Positions 33,463-41,994 of a DNA stretch of 64,000 nt are shown here, one piece after another. The notes beneath the pieces are model-generated. The model saw only the letters and a program-made list of their open reading frames with translations. It was not told the DNA's origin and ran no database searches. Origin of the DNA: Phytohabitans aurantiacus. Lineage in GTDB: Bacteria; Actinomycetota; Actinomycetes; Mycobacteriales; Micromonosporaceae. The stretch lies in the NCBI RefSeq assembly GCF_027923225.1, contig NZ_BSDI01000056.1, positions 1 to 64,000 of the forward strand, given 5' to 3'. The stretch's first letter is position 1. Each line of letters opens with the position of its first letter. The translations under genes and the position numbers were made by a program.

Positions 33463-34107
33463 TCAGGAACGCAGGTAGAGCAGCACGGCGAGGACCCGGC
33501 GGGACTCGCTGCCGGTGGACGGGATGCCGAGCTTGCCGAAGATGCTGGAGACGTACTTCTCGGCGGCGCGCAACGTGATGACCAGCCGGTCGGCGATGCC
33601 CTGGTTGGAGTGCCCGACCGCCATGAGCTCGAGCACCTCGCGTTCGCGCGGGGTGAGCGCGCCGAGCGGGTCGTCCCGCCGCCGCTTGGCCAGCAGCGTC
33701 GAGATGATCACCGGATCGACGGCGGAGCCGCCGACCGCCACGCGCCGGACGGCGGCCAGGAAGTCGGGCACGTCGCTGATGCGGTCCTTGAGCAGGTATC
33801 CGACGCCGTCGGCGGAGTCGGCCAGCAGCTTCATGGCCAGCCCGATCTCCAGGTACTGCGAGAGCACCAGCACGCCGACCCGCGGGTACCGGGCGCGGAT
33901 GTCGATCGCGGCCCGCAGCCCTTCGTCGCGGTGTGTCGGCGGCAGCCGGATGTCGAGAATGGCCACGTCGGGCTGCGCGACGAGCATCTCCCGGTGAAGC
34001 TGCTCGGCGTCGCCGCAGCGGGCGGTCACCTCGAATCCGGCGTCGGCCAGCAGGCTGGCCAGCCCTTCACGCAGCAGGACGCTGTCTTCGGCGATGGCTA
34101 CCCGCAT
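33463..34107 (-). CDS. NarL/LuxR-type response regulator
   Basis: This 214-residue two-component regulator has a receiver domain with the acidic pair (AIAEDSVLLREGL), phospho-acceptor Asp in VAILDIRLPPTH (~53) and Lys in YLLKDRI. The C-terminal LuxR helix-turn-helix is LTPREREVLELMAVGHSNQG then IADRLVITLRAAEKYVSSIF. Its start overlaps the stop of the kinase gene by ten bases, so the two are translated together. Target genes are unknown. Confidence 0.9.
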   Translation of the reverse strand: MRVAIAEDSVLLREGLASLLADAGFEVTARCGDAEQLHREMLVAQPDVAILDIRLPPTHRDEGLRAAIDIRARYPRVGVLVLSQYLEIGLAMKLLADSADGVGYLLKDRISDVPDFLAAVRRVAVGGSAVDPVIISTLLAKRRRDDPLGALTPREREVLELMAVGHSNQGIADRLVITLRAAEKYVSSIFGKLGIPSTGSESRRVLAVLLYLRS

Positions 34108-34709
34108 GGAATCTCCGCCCGCACCCGGGTGCCGCCGCCGTGCGGGGTCCAGATCCGCAGCCGGCCGCCGAGCGCCTCGACCCGGTCGGCGAGCCCACGC
34201 AGGCCCGTGCCGCGTTCGGTGTCGGCGCCGCCCGTGCCGTCGTCGACGACCTCGACGACGAGCTGCCCGTCGCGGTGGCAGAGGTCCACTGTGGCCGACG
34301 AGGCGTGCGCGTGCTTGTCGATGTTGACCAGGCTCTCGCAGACCACGTAGTACGCCGCGACCTCGACCTGCTCGGCGAGCCGGCCGTTGAGGCGCAGGGT
34401 GAGCCGGACCGGCACCGCCGCCCGGGCGGCCAGCGACTCCAGAGCCACCGGCAGGCCGTGACCGGTCAGCACGGCGGGATGCAGGCCGCGCGCCACGTCG
34501 CGCAGCTCGTCCAGTGACTGGGCGATCTCCTGCTTGGCCTTGGCGAGCGTGCCCTGCGCCTCGTGATTTGCCCCGAGGCGGGCGCTGAGCCGGCCAAGGT
34601 CCAAGGACAGTGCGATGAGTCGCTGCTGCGCGCCGTCGTGCAGGTCGCGCTCCAACCGCTGCCGCTCCCGCTGGCCGGCCTCCAGCACCCGCACCCGGGA
34701 CCCCCGCAC
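34098..34709 (-). CDS. NarL-type histidine kinase, N-terminally truncated
   Basis: The 203 residues contain the HisKA_3 box (RQRLERDLHDGAQQRLIALS, phospho-acceptor His near residue 24) and the ATPase domain (NIDKHAHAS N-box, VVDDGTGGAD, GTGLRGLADRVEALGG). Intact kinases of this class have 200 or more extra residues with membrane or sensor segments. Here an in-frame stop lies just upstream of GTG 34709, and the ribosome site of the divergent aminopeptidase starts at once. The sensor half has been lost, perhaps by a rearrangement at this point. It may still act as a soluble kinase. Confidence 0.8.
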   Translation of the reverse strand: MRGSRVRVLEAGQRERQRLERDLHDGAQQRLIALSLDLGRLSARLGANHEAQGTLAKAKQEIAQSLDELRDVARGLHPAVLTGHGLPVALESLAARAAVPVRLTLRLNGRLAEQVEVAAYYVVCESLVNIDKHAHASSATVDLCHRDGQLVVEVVDDGTGGADTERGTGLRGLADRVEALGGRLRIWTPHGGGTRVRAEIPCG

Positions 34710-34735
34710 AGCCGATCCAGGTCAGGAGAAACGAC

Positions 34736-36217
34736 ATGCCACGACTTCGCGCCCGGATACGCGTACTCGCCAGCGGACTGCTGGCCGTCGCCGTCATCGC
34801 CGGATACGTCCCCGCCGCCTACGCGGGGCCGACCTCGGCGGGACCACCCGGATTCAGCGTCGACTGGACCCCGTGCCCGACGGCGCCCACCAAGCAGTGC
34901 GGCACCATGCGGGTGCCGGTGGACTGGTCCAAGCCACGCGGCGAGCAGATCACCGTAGCCGTGGCGCGGCGCCCCGCCGACGACCCGGCGCACCGCGTCG
35001 GCACGCTGTTCTTCAACGCGGGCGGGCCCGGCGATGGCGAAGTCCACTACGTCGTGGCCGACGACTGGTACTTCTCACCCACCCTTCGCGCCCGCTTCGA
35101 CATCGTCGGCTTGGACCCGCGCGCCACCGGCGGCAGCCCCCAGCCCCAATGCGATGTACCGGCGTTCACCGAGGCCACCACGCTGTTCCCCCGGTCGGAG
35201 CGGGAGTTCGACGCGATGCGCCGGCACAACCGCGCGGTCGGGGAAAGCTGCCTCGCTAAGACCGGATCGCTCATGGCGCACACCGACACGGTCAGCGTCG
35301 CCCGCGACCACGAGGCGTTGCGGGTCGCGCTCGGCGTGAAGCAGGTGAGCTGGCTGGGCATCTCGTACGGCACCCAGCTCGCGGCCAATTACGCCGAGCT
35401 GTTCCCGCGACAGACCCGCGCCATGGTGCTGGACGCCGCGTTGGACCACAGCCAGCCCGAGGGCCAGCAGGTGGCCGACGAAATGATGGCCGCCGAGGAC
35501 TCGTTCAACCGGTTCGCCCGCTGGTGCGACACCGCGACGGAGTGCGCGCTGCGCGGGCAGGACGTCGGCGCCGTCTTCGACCGCCTGGTCGCCGCCGCTG
35601 ACCGGTACCCGATACCCGTCGAAGGCGCGGTGCGGGCGGCGACCGGCGAAGACATCCGGATGGGCACCATCCGGCTGCTGGTCCTCAAGGAACCGGCCAT
35701 CTTCGGCCCCGACGTGTCCTGGGCCGGCCTTTCCCGATCGCTCGCCGCCGCCGTCGCGGGCGACGCGTCGGCGTTCGCCGCGGCACCGGCCGGGGTGTAC
35801 CAGGCCGGCTACTTCAACCGGCTCGCCATCGGCTGCATGGAGTACGCGCCGCAGATCCGCACCTACGCCCAGATGCGCCAGCGCATCCAGATGGGCCGCC
35901 AGCTCGCCCCGCACCTGCAAGGCGCCTCCGAAACGTGGCAGGTCAACTTCTGCATCGACTGGCCAGTCCCGGCCGCCAACCCGCACCGGCTCCTGGACGT
36001 GCGGGGCGTACCCAGTCTGATCGTGCACGCGGTACACGATCCCTCCGACCCCTACCGGTGGGCGCACAGCCTCGCCGCCCAGATCCAGGGCGCCGCCCTG
36101 CTCACCCGCACCGGCGACGGCCACACCTCGTACCACACCTCGGAGTGCGCCCGGACCGCCTCCGACCAGTACCTGCTCCGGCCAAAGGCGCCGGCGCACC
36201 GCGTCTGTGAGGGCTGA
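34736..36217 (+). CDS. Secreted alpha/beta-hydrolase, tripeptidyl aminopeptidase (SlpD/Tap) type
   Basis: This 493-residue protein has a signal peptide (cleavage near VPAAYAG). VGTLFFNAGGPGDGEVHY is the oxyanion-side loop, the nucleophile Ser210 is in GISYGTQLAANY, and a TAP C-terminal domain carries the catalytic Asp (HAVHDPSDPY) and His (TGDGHTSYH). Such S33 peptidases remove N-terminal tripeptides or hydrolyse esters outside the cell. AGGAG lies 8 bp upstream of the start. The gene follows directly on the truncated kinase junction and is 3 bp from the next hydrolase gene. Confidence 0.88.
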   Translation: MPRLRARIRVLASGLLAVAVIAGYVPAAYAGPTSAGPPGFSVDWTPCPTAPTKQCGTMRVPVDWSKPRGEQITVAVARRPADDPAHRVGTLFFNAGGPGDGEVHYVVADDWYFSPTLRARFDIVGLDPRATGGSPQPQCDVPAFTEATTLFPRSEREFDAMRRHNRAVGESCLAKTGSLMAHTDTVSVARDHEALRVALGVKQVSWLGISYGTQLAANYAELFPRQTRAMVLDAALDHSQPEGQQVADEMMAAEDSFNRFARWCDTATECALRGQDVGAVFDRLVAAADRYPIPVEGAVRAATGEDIRMGTIRLLVLKEPAIFGPDVSWAGLSRSLAAAVAGDASAFAAAPAGVYQAGYFNRLAIGCMEYAPQIRTYAQMRQRIQMGRQLAPHLQGASETWQVNFCIDWPVPAANPHRLLDVRGVPSLIVHAVHDPSDPYRWAHSLAAQIQGAALLTRTGDGHTSYHTSECARTASDQYLLRPKAPAHRVCEG

Positions 36218-36220
36218 ACG

Positions 36221-37381
36221 ATGCGCACAGTGAACCTTGCTCTTGTCCTGGTCTTGACGCTGGCATCGGCCGCGGCCACGCCGCCCGCACCGGCGGCCGC
36301 CGCCGGCACCGCGGTGGGCGCGGCGCTGCCCGCACCCACCGGCCCGCACCCCGTCGGCACCGTGGCGGTACACCTGATCGACGACTCGCGCCCCGACCCG
36401 CTGGAGCCGTCCCGGCCGGTTCGTGAGCTGATGGTCCAGCTCTGGTACCCGGCGAGCCGCCCGACCGGACCGGTCGCGGCGTTCATGCCGCACGAGGCGG
36501 CCGGCGAGGTCGCCACCGCCAGCCAGCTCGCGCCCGAGCTCATGCGGACCGTCCGCACCGCCGGGCACGAGGGCGCCCCGATCCGCCGGCGGCACCGAGG
36601 GCACCCGGTGGTGCTGTACTCGCCCGGCCTGGGCAACCCTCGGGCGTTCGGCACCACCGTCGTGCAGGATCTGGCCAGCCGTGGCTTCGTGGTCGTCGCC
36701 ATCGACCACACCTTCGACGCGTACGTCGTGCAGTTCCCCGGCGGCCGCCTCGAACACACCGTTCAGCCGGACCGCTTCCTCGCCCAGCGGACCCGGGTGG
36801 CCGACGTCGGCTTCGTCCTCGCCGAGCTTGCGCGGATCAACGCCGGCCACATCGTCGCGGGCTTCGACGGCCAGCTCGATTTGACCCGGACGGGCATGTT
36901 CGGCCACTCCGCCGGCGGCTCCACCGCCGCCAACGCCATCCTCGCCGGCCAGCCCATCAAGTCCGGGCTCAACCTGGACGGCAGCGTGCTACCGCCGGCC
37001 AGCGACGCCGGCGCTCTCACCTGCCGCCCGTTCCTCCAACTCGGCGGCGCCTACCACACCCGCGCCCTGGACCCGACCTGGGCGACCTACTGGGCGAACC
37101 TGCGGGGCTGGCGCCGCGAACTGCACGTCGACGACGCCGGTCACAGCGACTTCAGCGACCTCGGGGTGCTGCTCGACCAGTTCGGCGTCGACCGCCACCT
37201 CTACGGCCACTTCGGTGCCATCGAACCCGCACGGGCGCTGGCGATCCAGCAGGCGTACGTCTGGGCGTTCTTCGCACAAACGCTGTCGAACGCGCGCCAG
37301 CCGCTGCTCGACCGCCCATCGGCCGCCTTCCCGGAGGTGACCTTCGAAGGACTCAACGTCGCCGCAAGCCCAACTCTCTGA
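36221..37381 (+). CDS. Secreted alpha/beta-hydrolase (PAF-acetylhydrolase/lipase-like)
   Basis: The 386 residues start with a signal peptide (~28). The core contains HPVVLYSPGLGNPR (oxyanion region), VVAIDHTFDAYVV, nucleophile Ser230 in MFGHSAGGSTAAN, and the catalytic His in DDAGHSDFSDL. The pattern fits bacterial PAF-AH-like and PET-type lipases. It probably hydrolyses ester bonds of lipids or polymers outside the cell. It is 3 bp downstream of the aminopeptidase gene. A deleted paralogue that lacks the nucleophile region is at 62552. Confidence 0.82.
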   Translation: MRTVNLALVLVLTLASAAATPPAPAAAAGTAVGAALPAPTGPHPVGTVAVHLIDDSRPDPLEPSRPVRELMVQLWYPASRPTGPVAAFMPHEAAGEVATASQLAPELMRTVRTAGHEGAPIRRRHRGHPVVLYSPGLGNPRAFGTTVVQDLASRGFVVVAIDHTFDAYVVQFPGGRLEHTVQPDRFLAQRTRVADVGFVLAELARINAGHIVAGFDGQLDLTRTGMFGHSAGGSTAANAILAGQPIKSGLNLDGSVLPPASDAGALTCRPFLQLGGAYHTRALDPTWATYWANLRGWRRELHVDDAGHSDFSDLGVLLDQFGVDRHLYGHFGAIEPARALAIQQAYVWAFFAQTLSNARQPLLDRPSAAFPEVTFEGLNVAASPTL

Positions 37382-37436
37382 CCCGAGCCAAATACTTACA
37401 CTGTCCCGCCAGACGGCAATGAGAGAGGGAACCAGC

Positions 37437-38168
37437 GTGAAGCTTCTTGCACTGATAGCCATGATTGGCATCGTCGGATCCGGAACCGCAGCATCTGCCG
37501 CACCGTCCAACTTCGAAGTACGCAAGGCGGCTCAGACGCAGTACGGCTGTACCCCGGCTCCCGCTGGCACGCAGCTGAAGGTGTCCGTGATGGGCGACTC
37601 CCTGATGACCAACTGGGGAGTTCAGGACACCCCGGACCAGGGGTGGCCGGAGCGGGTCAAGGCACAGGGAGCAACGCACGCGTGGCACGTCGACATCGGC
37701 TCGGCCGTCGGCGCCACGAAGATCACAGACTTCCTCCCCGGCGGCGGCGGATGGTGGATCACGGAGTGCGTCCGGAACTCTCAGCCGGACATTGTCACTA
37801 TGGACTGGCGGACGAACGAGCAGTTGGCGAACCCGATCGTTACTCCGGCGCAGTTGAAGGCCAACTACCTTCAGCTGATGGATCACATTCTCGCGGTGTC
37901 ACCGGGCACGAAGTTCCTCATCGTCAACCCCCCGTTGATGATGTACCCCGATGCCTTCCGGACGCCGTATACGCAGCAGCAGTACATCGCGAAGATGATC
38001 GAGGTTCGGGACGAGCGGGGCACGTGCTGGCTCGATCTCCGGCCGTTCTTCGACACCAGCGGTAGCTTCGCGTGGGAGCAACTCCCGGACAGCATCCACC
38101 CCGGGAAGATAGGGCACCGGATGTTCGCCATCGGGATCTACGAAGCGTTGCACTCCTGCTCTTCGTGA
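37437..38168 (+). CDS. Secreted SGNH/GDSL hydrolase
   Basis: From GTG 37437 (GAGAGGGA 6 bp upstream) the 243-residue product has a signal peptide ending at ASAAP. SGNH blocks follow: block I VSVMGDSLMTNWG (catalytic Ser), block III-like DIVTMDWRTNEQL, and block V LPDSIHPGKIGHRMF (Asp and His). Such enzymes are extracellular esterases or acetyl-hydrolases. In-frame ATG 37419 would extend the N terminus by six residues. Confidence 0.83.
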   Translation: MKLLALIAMIGIVGSGTAASAAPSNFEVRKAAQTQYGCTPAPAGTQLKVSVMGDSLMTNWGVQDTPDQGWPERVKAQGATHAWHVDIGSAVGATKITDFLPGGGGWWITECVRNSQPDIVTMDWRTNEQLANPIVTPAQLKANYLQLMDHILAVSPGTKFLIVNPPLMMYPDAFRTPYTQQQYIAKMIEVRDERGTCWLDLRPFFDTSGSFAWEQLPDSIHPGKIGHRMFAIGIYEALHSCSS

Positions 38169-38267
38169 AGATCCACGCGTGCGCCAGCGCCGCGAAAGGG
38201 TTGCGTGACCGATTCGTCAGCACCCTCGCGTACGGTCGCCGTGATGACACACGGAAGGGACACACCA

Positions 38268-38753
38268 TTGGTTCGCGTACCACGAGCACGTCGCCGATTC
38301 GGTGCACTGGTCATCGGGCTGATCGCGTCTGTCGGCGTGGCCGCACCTGCCGCCGCGTCACCGCCGAAGGAAGGCTGCGTATTGGTGGCACAGCCGGCAG
38401 ACGAGTCGACCAAGACGATTCCGCTGAAGGAAGTGTGCGGTAGCGAGGCCACCAGCCAGCTGCGCGCGAACGCGTCGACCTTGCTGGCCCGACTCCACGA
38501 ACACGCCGACTACGGCGGATACAACGCTGAGATCTACGGCGAATACGGTACCTGCGACCGAGAAGGCTACTCGCTCAGGATGGACAGCTATTGGATGTTC
38601 AACCTCAGCTCGTACGAGCTCTTCGGGCAGTGCTACTGGTCCACGATCACCAACCGGGCGTCGGACGTCCGGTATGGCGCGATCGGCAACCAGCGCTACG
38701 TGGGTGACGTGTGGAACGACAATGTCGTGAGGCTCAACACCTGGGCCAAGTGA
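38268..38753 (+). CDS. Small secreted protein of unknown function
   Basis: TTG 38268 is chosen because GGAAGGGA lies 7 bp upstream and gives a compact signal peptide (GALVIGLIASVGVAAPAAAS). ATG 38244 is an alternative. The mature ~130 residues have four Cys (EGCVLV, EVCGSE, GTCDRE, GQCYW) that could form two disulfides. Their pattern (YGEYGTCDREGYSL) recalls secreted peptidase-inhibitor-like proteins. No function can be assigned. The last 20 bp overlap the 3' end of the convergent DUF222/HNH gene. Confidence 0.65.
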   Translation: MVRVPRARRRFGALVIGLIASVGVAAPAAASPPKEGCVLVAQPADESTKTIPLKEVCGSEATSQLRANASTLLARLHEHADYGGYNAEIYGEYGTCDREGYSLRMDSYWMFNLSSYELFGQCYWSTITNRASDVRYGAIGNQRYVGDVWNDNVVRLNTWAK

Positions 38754-40446
38754 CCAAACCCCATCCACGAGTGCCGACGTTCGCAGCTACTGTAGCCAGC
38801 CCGGACGGGTGACCCCGATGAAATGCGCCATCTCGAACAGCCGGTGCGTTTCTCCAGGGCGGTGAGGGTCCGTTGCCGTCCGGGTGGTGTTGGTGGAATG
38901 GATGTCGGCGGCGTCTGTGGCGATCCGCTGCCCCTGGAGGGCAGTAGGCTTCCACGATCCATCCCTGCGGGCTGGCGGCGGGTTGCGGAACGCGGTGGGT
39001 GAGACTGCGGGAGCAACGGGCATCGATTGGTCGTGGTTCGGGTGGGACGCGGTAGGTGTGGCCGAGGGCGGTGCGCCATTGGAAGACGCCGGGTGTGATT
39101 TGGTGGTACTCCCAATGGCCGTGATGTTTGAGCCCGTGGTCATGCCGGCACAGCGTGCCGAGGTTGCGTTCTTCGGTCGGTCCGCCGTGTGCCCAGTCTT
39201 TGATGTGGTCGATGTCGGCTTGGTGGGCGGGTACGCGGCAGCCGGGTGCTCGGCATGTCCGATCCCGTGCGCTGATGTGGTCGGCTAGGTCGGCGGTGGG
39301 TCTGCGGCGGGTGACGCCCGTGTAGAGGGTGTTGCCGTCGTGGACGGTGAATCGCCATCGGCTGCGTTGTTGTTGTGCGGCGACTTGTCGTGCGATGTCG
39401 GCGATGACCGGCCCCCAGCCGGCGAGGTCGCCGGGTAGCTCGGTCAGTCCGATGAGGGTGGATAGCGGCACGGTGAGCTCGACGCCGCCGCGCACCGGGC
39501 CGGTCGTGGCGCTGGCTGGGCCGGCGCTGCCAGGCGCGGTGTCCCCGCAGGCCGTTGCGCCCGGCTCGGGCCGGCTGGCGGCCTTTGCCGGTCCGGCGGG
39601 ACGGGCGGCCTGCGCTGTGCCGGGCGTGCGGGTGGTCTGGTCCGTGCCGGGTGACGCTGGTGCGGTGGAGATCGCCGTGGCGGTGTTGAGGCCTTCGAGT
39701 ATGTCGAGGAAGGTGTCGGCGCGTAGTTGGTCCAGTGTGCGTTCATCGCCGCCGCGGCGGGCGGCGCGGGCGATCGCGTCGATCCGCGCCGACGCTGCCG
39801 CAGCCCGTTCGGCGGGCAGGTTGGTGCCGCCCAGAAACGCGGTGCCCTCCGGCAACAGCCCGTGATCCAGACGCCGATCCACGACACTCTTGTCACGGCG
39901 TTTGCGAGCCGCGTCAGGATCGATGGTGATGACCAGCCGCTGCAACCGCACCCGCAACTGCCCCGTCGTCAGACCATCCGCGACCGGCAACAGCCGCGCC
40001 GCCGCTTCCCGTGCGGTGTCTTCGGGCAGCACGGAGAGCACGTCGCAGAACACCCGAGCCCGCGGAATGTCGATATGCCCAGCCCGCAAAGCGGCGTACA
40101 CGTCGGGGAGCCGTTCGACCACGTCCAAGGCGAGAGTGAGTTGCTCGCCGGCGGCGCGGCGCGTCCAGCACAACGCGACCCGCACCTCATCATCCGGATA
40201 CCGGCTCAACCCCTTCAACCGCTCGACCGGACTGTTAAAGGTGCCGGGCGGGCAGTGCGCCACCTCCACAATGTCCGCCAACAGCTCGGCCTGATCGTGG
40301 GCGACCTGACGGGCGCGGGCCTGCATGACGGTGACCATGTCGTGGCCGTTGACACACGACCGGTCGATACGCGCGAGGACCGCGGCCAACCCCGGACCAG
40401 GCGGCATCTCCGCCAGATCTTCAGGAATGACCAGCCTCTCGATCAC
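38734..40446 (-). CDS. DUF222 / HNH endonuclease domain protein (13E12 type)
   Basis: This 570-residue protein has DUF222 at the N terminus (LVIPEDLAEMPPGPGLAAVL through ~300), a low-complexity Ala/Pro/Thr linker, and an HNH nuclease domain (CRAPGCRVPAHQADIDHIKD then WAHGGPTEERNLGTLCRHDH, metal and catalytic His intact). After the HNH domain ~90 His/Pro-rich residues follow with no match, so a late frameshift is possible. GTG 40446 begins MIERLVIPED; ATG 40476 is an in-frame alternative. A LexA-like box overlaps the start, in line with SOS control of 13E12 genes in mycobacteria. Confidence 0.82.
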   Translation of the reverse strand: MIERLVIPEDLAEMPPGPGLAAVLARIDRSCVNGHDMVTVMQARARQVAHDQAELLADIVEVAHCPPGTFNSPVERLKGLSRYPDDEVRVALCWTRRAAGEQLTLALDVVERLPDVYAALRAGHIDIPRARVFCDVLSVLPEDTAREAAARLLPVADGLTTGQLRVRLQRLVITIDPDAARKRRDKSVVDRRLDHGLLPEGTAFLGGTNLPAERAAAASARIDAIARAARRGGDERTLDQLRADTFLDILEGLNTATAISTAPASPGTDQTTRTPGTAQAARPAGPAKAASRPEPGATACGDTAPGSAGPASATTGPVRGGVELTVPLSTLIGLTELPGDLAGWGPVIADIARQVAAQQQRSRWRFTVHDGNTLYTGVTRRRPTADLADHISARDRTCRAPGCRVPAHQADIDHIKDWAHGGPTEERNLGTLCRHDHGLKHHGHWEYHQITPGVFQWRTALGHTYRVPPEPRPIDARCSRSLTHRVPQPAASPQGWIVEAYCPPGAADRHRRRRHPFHQHHPDGNGPSPPWRNAPAVRDGAFHRGHPSGLATVAANVGTRGWGLVTWPRC

Positions 40447-40454
40447 ACGTTCGA
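40439..40454 (-). promoter_or_regulatory. LexA (SOS) box at the DUF222/HNH start
   Basis: Read on the minus strand, TCGAACGTGTGATCGA matches the actinobacterial SOS box TCGAACNNNNGTTCGA at 11 of 12 defined positions. It overlaps the GTG start. A TAGAAT -10-like box lies just upstream on the same strand, suggesting a leaderless, LexA-repressed transcript. Confidence 0.6.
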
Positions 40455-40542
40455 TTCTACCGAAACCCACCGACATCCGTTGCCCCACCGCCAACCCGGC
40501 CGGGGTCAGGATCGCCGTCTGTCCACAATGGTGATCGCGGCC

Positions 40543-40571
40543 GCGCCATGCCGTTCGCGGCACACGACCTG
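40543..40571. repeat. Decayed fragment related to the dispersed repeat
   Basis: GCGCCATGCCGTTCGCGGCA continuing to CACACGACCTG matches the half copy at 5767 and its flank, apart from an internal 21-bp deletion. A second shared segment at 40615-40657 resembles 47356-47398 beside full copy 2. The 284-bp gap 40447-40730 otherwise holds only the palindrome at 40664. Confidence 0.45.
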
Positions 40572-40663
40572 CCCTCGTCGGGGTGGTCGTGCGACGGCGG
40601 CTACAAAACCAGTTCGCCGGCCCGGGATCACCGCCGGCTGTGGATCGTGGAAGCCAACTGCCC

Positions 40664-40675
40664 CTCTAATTAGAG
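40664..40675. promoter_or_regulatory. Perfect 12-bp palindrome CTCTAATTAGAG
   Basis: This AT-rich palindrome stands out from the surrounding GC-rich DNA. It lies 56 bp beyond the merR stop and well upstream of the DUF222 start. It has the form of a dimeric repressor site, but no cognate regulator is evident. Confidence 0.35.
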
Positions 40676-40730
40676 ACACTAACGTTCGTGATCACCGCAC
40701 TAGCCGTACATGACCGCGAGCGCCATCGGC

Positions 40731-41147
40731 TCAGTGGTGCGCCAGAACCTCCGCCGTATCGGCTCCGTCCGACCGCGCGAGCACCATCTCCTGGAAACGC
40801 GGGCACGACTGGTAGTCCTGGTGCCGGCACCGTAGCCCGTGTTGGAGCATCGTCTGCGACAGCGTGAGCCGGGCGATGCGTTCGCGCACCTGGGCCAACT
40901 GGCCGCGCAGCAGGTCTCGCCGCCGTGCCCGATCCGGAGCCTCGAACAGCTCCCGCAACTGTTCGAGACTGAACCCGGCCTCCTTGCCCAGCAGGATCTC
41001 CGCCACCCGGGTCACGTGCGTCACGCCGTATACCCGCCGGCGCGCCACCCGGCGGGCCGGTGACAGCAATCCCACCTCCTCCCAATGCCGCAGCACGTGC
41101 GTGGCCAGACCGAAGCGGGCCGCCAGCTCCCCGATCGAGTACTCCAT
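40731..41147 (-). CDS. MerR-family transcriptional regulator
   Basis: This 138-residue protein has the MerR winged helix (MEYSIGELAARFGLATHVLR then HWEEVGLLSPAR, RRVYGVTHVTRVAEILL), a long coiled-coil dimer helix and a Cys-containing end (RCRHQDYQSCPRFQEM) that could sense metal, redox or a ligand. It is divergent from a SAM methyltransferase gene. Their shared promoter has the 19-bp spacer and central dyad that MerR proteins untwist to activate transcription. ATG 41147 starts exactly at the conserved MEYSIGEL. Confidence 0.88.
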   Translation of the reverse strand: MEYSIGELAARFGLATHVLRHWEEVGLLSPARRVARRRVYGVTHVTRVAEILLGKEAGFSLEQLRELFEAPDRARRRDLLRGQLAQVRERIARLTLSQTMLQHGLRCRHQDYQSCPRFQEMVLARSDGADTAEVLAHH

Positions 41148-41167
41148 CGCCCAATACTCCCCGGCGG

Positions 41168-41198
41168 TTGACTTCAGGTCGACCTGAAGTCGCACACT
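41168..41198 (+). promoter_or_regulatory. MerR-type promoter with operator
   Basis: TTGACT (41168-41173) and CACACT (41193-41198) are separated by 19 bp. The spacer is covered by a perfect 22-bp dyad (41170-41191, half-site GACTTCAGGTC). This is the canonical over-long MerR promoter. The methyltransferase ATG follows the -10 box by 7 bp, so the transcript is probably leaderless. Confidence 0.78.
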
Positions 41199-41205
41199 CG
41201 CGCAC

Positions 41206-41967
41206 ATGCCCGACACGCACACCGCCTACACGGACACCGAACGGCTCGTCCGCCTGCTCGACGCCGCCGAGACCATGCCCGACGCCGTCGCGCTACGCGC
41301 GCGCGGCTACCAGCTCCTACGGCCGGACCCCGGCACGACAATGGTCGACGTCGGGTGCGGCACCGGCCGCGCCGCCGCCGAACTCGCCCGGCGCGGAGCC
41401 CGGAGCATCGGCGTGGACCTGGACCCGGCGATGCTGGCCGTCGCGCGCAGCCGGTATCCCGGCCTCGACATCCGCGCCGCCGACGCCGCCGACCTGCCGT
41501 TGGACGACGGGCAGGCCCACGGCTACCGGGCCGACAAGGTCTACCACGTACTGCCCGACCCAGCCGCCGCCCTCACCGAGGCGCGCCGGGTCCTCGCGCC
41601 CGGCGGCCGCATCGTGCTGGTCGGGCAGGACTGGGACACGATGGTCATCGACTCGGACCTGCCCGACCTGACCCGCCGCATCGTGCACGCCCGCGCCGAC
41701 ACGGTTCCCCATCCACGTATCGCACGTGCCTACCGCAACCTGTTGCTGGACAACGGCTTCCGCGACGTGGAGTTCGAGGTCCACACCACGGTGTTCACCG
41801 ATGCCGCCGTGCGGCCGCTGCTCGCCGGGCACGCCGACGCCGCCCGGCGGGCCGGTGCCATCAGCGCCGAGCAGGCCGAGGCGTGGGTGACCGAGCAGTC
41901 CCAGCGGGCAGGCGGCGGGCGGCTGATGTTGGCCATCCCGATGTTCCTGGCGGCCGCCACCCGCTGA
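41206..41967 (+). CDS. SAM-dependent methyltransferase
   Basis: This 253-residue class I methyltransferase (UbiE/Methyltransf_11 type) has motif I MVDVGCGTGRAAAELARRG, the acidic ribose ligand in GVDLDPAML, motif II-like ADKVYHVLPDPAAAL and motif III RRVLAPGGRIVLVG. The substrate is a small molecule of unknown kind. It should be switched on by the divergent MerR protein. Because the inducer of a MerR activator is often the substrate, a detoxifying methylation is plausible. Confidence 0.87.
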   Translation: MPDTHTAYTDTERLVRLLDAAETMPDAVALRARGYQLLRPDPGTTMVDVGCGTGRAAAELARRGARSIGVDLDPAMLAVARSRYPGLDIRAADAADLPLDDGQAHGYRADKVYHVLPDPAAALTEARRVLAPGGRIVLVGQDWDTMVIDSDLPDLTRRIVHARADTVPHPRIARAYRNLLLDNGFRDVEFEVHTTVFTDAAVRPLLAGHADAARRAGAISAEQAEAWVTEQSQRAGGGRLMLAIPMFLAAATR

Positions 41968-41994
41968 CCCGCGGATTCCAGTGGCCGGAAGACC

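Noticed and set aside
35075..36907. 610-codon minus-strand open frame
   Set aside because: It is antisense to two secreted hydrolases with intact catalytic motifs.
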